Positions 7,531 to 8,908 of a stretch of DNA of 8,908 nt are shown here, piece by piece (the first letter of the stretch is position 1; each line of letters starts with the position of its first letter). A program made the position numbers and the translations under genes. The stretch is from the NCBI GenBank assembly GCA_007128515.1, contig SKXI01000130.1, positions 1 through 8,908 of the forward strand, given 5' to 3'. The DNA is from Halococcaceae archaeon. GTDB taxonomy: Archaea > Halobacteriota > Halobacteria > Halobacteriales > Halalkalicoccaceae. Below the pieces are notes generated by a model that made no database searches, was not told the origin of the DNA, and worked only from the letters and a program-made list of their open reading frames with translations.

Positions 7531-7547
7531 CATAAGCCTCACGGTGA
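7531..7547 (-). promoter_or_regulatory. Candidate promoter of the FAD dehydrogenase gene
   Basis: On the minus strand GCTTATG puts a TATA-like TTATG (7531-7535) 29-33 bases before ATG 7502, predicting a leader of only a few bases. Two to three bases upstream of it is the 9-bp dyad TCAC-N-GTGA (7539-7547), in the place where archaeal regulators or the BRE act. A GGAAGGAG stretch (7515-7522) ends 12 bases before the ATG and could instead serve as a distant Shine-Dalgarno site if the message starts further upstream; the two readings exclude each other. Confidence 0.35.
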
Positions 7548-7551
7548 CGTC

Positions 7552-8358
7552 TCACACGCCCGGGCCGGCTTCCGCGATAGCGCGCTCCAGGGCCTCGCCC
7601 GCCTCGCGGATCAGCGGCGCGGCGCGCTCTTCGAACTCCGTCGCGGTCTGGCGGTAGGTGGGGACGGACATCGAGAGCCCGCCGACGACGGAGCCGTCGG
7701 GTTCGCGGACCGCGACGCCGATCGAACGCAGCCCCTCCGCGTACTCCTCGTCGGTGGTGGCGTAGCCCCGCTCGCGGACCGTTTCCAACTCCCTGCCGAG
7801 CGCTTCCTCGGTCGTGATCGTCCGGTCGGTCCGTTCGGGAAGCCCCCAGTGATCGACGATCCCCTCGACGCGTTCGGGCGGAAACGCCGCGAGGATCGCC
7901 TTGCCACCGCCGACGCAGTGCATGTGGTAGTACGTCCCCGACCGCGAGAGCGCGCCGGTCCCGCGGACGAGGTCGTCGCGGTAGGGGTTCGAGGGGTGAT
8001 ACGACTCGTGGATGGTGATCGCCCGGCCGTCGTTCTCGACGACGAAGTCGACCTCCTCGCTGGTTCGCTCGGCGAGGTCGCGGACCGCCTCGCCGGCGAG
8101 CCGATACGCCGGCTTGCGGAGCCGGGCGTACTCGCCCCGGTGGTGGAACTTCAGCCCGACGTGGTAGCGCTCGCCCTCCTTCACGAGGTAGCCGCGACGC
8201 ACGAGCGTCACGAGGTGTTTGAACGCGGTGCTCCGGGCGAGGCCGACCTCCTCCGAGACGGTCGCGAGCGTCGCCCCCTCCAGCCGCTGGACCGCCGCCA
8301 CGATCTCGAGCGATCGCTCGGTCGTGGACACCCCCGACCGTGGCCCGTCTCGTGTCAT
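7552..8358 (-). CDS. IclR-family transcriptional regulator
   Basis: This 268-residue protein has the two-part IclR build. An N-terminal winged helix-turn-helix (about 12-70) has TTERSLEIVAAVQRL and the recognition segment SEEVGLARSTAFKHLVTL. A GAF-like effector-binding domain (about 80-260) has YYHMHCVGGGKAILAAFPPE and the signature ending EEYAEGLRSIGVAVREPDG with GGLSMSVP. I chose ATG 8358 rather than GTG 8379 because TTTAGT lies 24-29 bases upstream of this ATG, the spacing of a leaderless archaeal mRNA. The gene is 49 bases upstream of the FAD dehydrogenase on the same strand, so it is the likely local regulator, probably sensing a methylated substrate or catabolic intermediate. The effector and sign of regulation are unknown. 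An inverted repeat abutting its own TATA box suggests autoregulation. Confidence 0.9.
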   Translation of the reverse strand: MTRDGPRSGVSTTERSLEIVAAVQRLEGATLATVSEEVGLARSTAFKHLVTLVRRGYLVKEGERYHVGLKFHHRGEYARLRKPAYRLAGEAVRDLAERTSEEVDFVVENDGRAITIHESYHPSNPYRDDLVRGTGALSRSGTYYHMHCVGGGKAILAAFPPERVEGIVDHWGLPERTDRTITTEEALGRELETVRERGYATTDEEYAEGLRSIGVAVREPDGSVVGGLSMSVPTYRQTATEFEERAAPLIREAGEALERAIAEAGPGV

Positions 8359-8381
8359 ACCAACGGGGTAGGAGGGCACCG

Positions 8382-8387
8382 ACTAAA
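8382..8387 (-). promoter_or_regulatory. TATA box of the IclR gene
   Basis: TTTAGT on the minus strand spans -29 to -24 relative to ATG 8358, the classic haloarchaeal position for a transcript that starts at or next to the start codon. The bases just upstream (CGAACA) could act as the BRE. This is the clearest promoter in the window and decides the start of the regulator gene. Confidence 0.6.
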
Positions 8388-8408
8388 CTGTTCGGGAATT
8401 TCGAACAG
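8388..8408. promoter_or_regulatory. 21-bp inverted repeat, candidate IclR operator
   Basis: CTGTTCG (8388-8394) and CGAACAG (8402-8408) are perfect inverse arms around a 7-base AT-richer spacer. One edge touches the TATA box at 8382-8387 and the repeat covers the BRE position, so a bound protein would block TBP/TFB. IclR proteins bind short palindromes in the promoters of their own and neighbouring genes, which makes the adjacent regulator the likely ligand. That link is inferred. Confidence 0.5.
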
Positions 8409-8490
8409 CAGCCGTCGATCGGGTCCCTCGACTCCCGCCGCTCGACCGGTGGGCTGTGCCCTGTTACACCGTAGCACGTTATGACGAAAA

Positions 8491-8637
8491 CTAGATTCCC
8501 GATTCGGTCAGTTCGAACACGCTCGGAGGGCCGTCCACCCGTCTCGCCCGCTCTCCTGCCGCGGCATCACGACGCATTACAGCAGTACAAGTGTCACAGA
8601 ACGCGCCCTCGACGCGCTCGACGGACAATACTTGCCG
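8491..8637 (-). CDS. Doubtful small frame with a C-x2-C knuckle
   Basis: On the minus strand a frame ends at TAG 8491-8493. About 49 codons read CRQVLSVERVEGAFCDTC and continue to a C-terminus FELTESGI. The FCDTC pair and an earlier Cys recall half of a small zinc-finger protein, a class common in haloarchaea, but the first knuckle has only one Cys. No start codon with a promoter is evident in this part; the only upstream ATG in frame is at 8802. Third-position G/C is about 63 percent by my count, well below that of the firm genes. It could be a gene remnant or chance. Confidence 0.15.
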   Translation of the reverse strand, partial: RQVLSVERVEGAFCDTCTAVMRRDAAAGERARRVDGPPSVFELTESGI

Positions 8638-8770
8638 GCACCTGTGATTCGGTATGTCGAAACAGCTTTCTCGACACGACACCGCGAACACAGGACTTCC
8701 ACTCCAAGCTCTCAAAACTAATACCTCGTCTATGCGTCCCGGCCCCGAACGACGAAATCCGGCTCCGGTA

Positions 8771-8809
8771 CGTTTCTCGACCCTCCTCGAAGGGTATTCC
8801 ATCGAAACG
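8771..8809. repeat. Nested inverted repeat
   Basis: CGTTTC (8771-8776) pairs with GAAACG (8804-8809), and inside it ACCCT (8780-8784) pairs with AGGGT (8791-8795) across a 6-base loop. The two stems together could fold as a short two-tier hairpin on either strand. No T-tract or coding context explains it. Confidence 0.3.
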
Positions 8810-8846
8810 GTAGATCGATGACGCCGCTACACACGTCTCCGATGAT

Positions 8847-8875
8847 AGCCCTCTCTCCGGCGCTAGGAGAGGGCT
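8847..8875. repeat. Strong 9-bp hairpin
   Basis: AGCCCTCTC (8847-8855) and GAGAGGGCT (8867-8875) are perfect inverse copies around an 11-base GC-rich loop, with one further G-T pair possible. It is the most stable inverted repeat in the window. It may end a transcript arriving from beyond the right edge or from the left, but no T-run follows on either strand, so it is not called a terminator. Confidence 0.45.
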
Positions 8876-8908
8876 CAACCGGAATATGCGTAAGGGTCAC
8901 TCGAGAAC

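Larger units (their letters stand above)
8389..8908. other. Non-coding stretch upstream of the IclR gene
   Basis: No frame in these 520 bases shows a recognisable protein or the strong G/C third-position bias of the real genes, and the stretch is visibly less GC-rich than they are. It contains the IclR operator candidate, a second TTCGAA-centred dyad (GTTCGAAC, 8511-8518), a doubtful small frame (8491-8637), a nested dyad (8771-8809) and a strong hairpin (8847-8875). It may be a long intergenic region, contain a small RNA, or be the decayed remains of a gene. Confidence 0.55.

Noticed and set aside
5806..7542. A 578-codon minus-strand frame overlapping the FAD dehydrogenase
   Set aside because: It is a shifted-frame shadow of the dehydrogenase, very rich in Arg, Gly and Pro and without domain signatures.
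8359..8379. GTG 8379 as the start of the IclR gene
   Set aside because: It would lie just inside the TATA box at 8382-8387, so a transcript from that promoter would not contain it. ATG 8358 has ideal leaderless spacing.
7495..8484. A 329-codon open frame on the plus strand
   Set aside because: It is antisense to the IclR gene, which has convincing helix-turn-helix and effector-domain motifs.
8481..8813. A 110-codon plus-strand frame in the right-hand gap
   Set aside because: It is basic and Arg/Ser-rich, unlike acidic haloarchaeal proteins, with weak third-position bias, no motif and no promoter at the expected distance.
8700..8830. Possible tRNA in the right-hand gap
   Set aside because: No acceptor-stem pairing, T-loop GTTCRA context or anticodon arm of tRNA geometry could be assembled; only the simple nested dyad is present.

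Overview
The window reads as chromosome of a haloarchaeon (class Halobacteria). The evidence is high GC with strong G/C preference at third codon positions, very acidic proteins rich in Asp and Glu, few Shine-Dalgarno sites, and at least one start codon with an archaeal TATA box about 26 bases upstream, as in a leaderless mRNA. This is inferred from sequence character, not from a database match.

Layout, left to right. Positions 1-1116 (+) hold the 3' part of an alpha/beta-hydrolase fused to a C-terminal SnoaL-like domain; its start lies outside the window. It converges on a run of five genes that are all on the minus strand and are read from right to left: an IclR-type regulator (7552-8358), an FAD/GcvT dehydrogenase of the dimethylglycine/sarcosine dehydrogenase family (5007-7502), a PLP-dependent threonine/serine ammonia-lyase with an ACT domain (3753-4988), a GcvT-fold methyltransferase resembling the DMSP demethylase DmdA (2139-3527), and a MetF-like methylenetetrahydrofolate reductase (1174-2040). 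The dehydrogenase and lyase are 18 bases apart and probably co-transcribed. A 225-base gap with several short dyads precedes the DmdA-like gene, which may have its own promoter. A 98-base gap precedes metF.

The five minus-strand genes make sense together as a folate-linked one-carbon catabolic module. The FAD enzyme would strip N-methyl groups from dimethylglycine or sarcosine and hand them to tetrahydrofolate (THF) as methylene-THF. The DmdA-like enzyme would move a methyl group from a second, unidentified donor to THF as methyl-THF. The MetF-like enzyme would connect methyl-THF and methylene-THF. The lyase would deaminate serine (glycine plus a C1 unit, via a serine hydroxymethyltransferase not in this window) to pyruvate, or deaminate threonine. 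The IclR protein is the obvious candidate regulator. Its own promoter carries a 21-bp inverted repeat that abuts the TATA box, a good candidate operator. The substrate is not determined by the sequence.

Positions 8389-8908 contain no convincing gene. The base composition there is visibly less GC-rich, and the stretch holds a strong 9-bp hairpin, a nested dyad and one doubtful small open frame with a C-x2-C pair. No rRNA, tRNA, insertion sequence, CRISPR or phage-like feature was seen.
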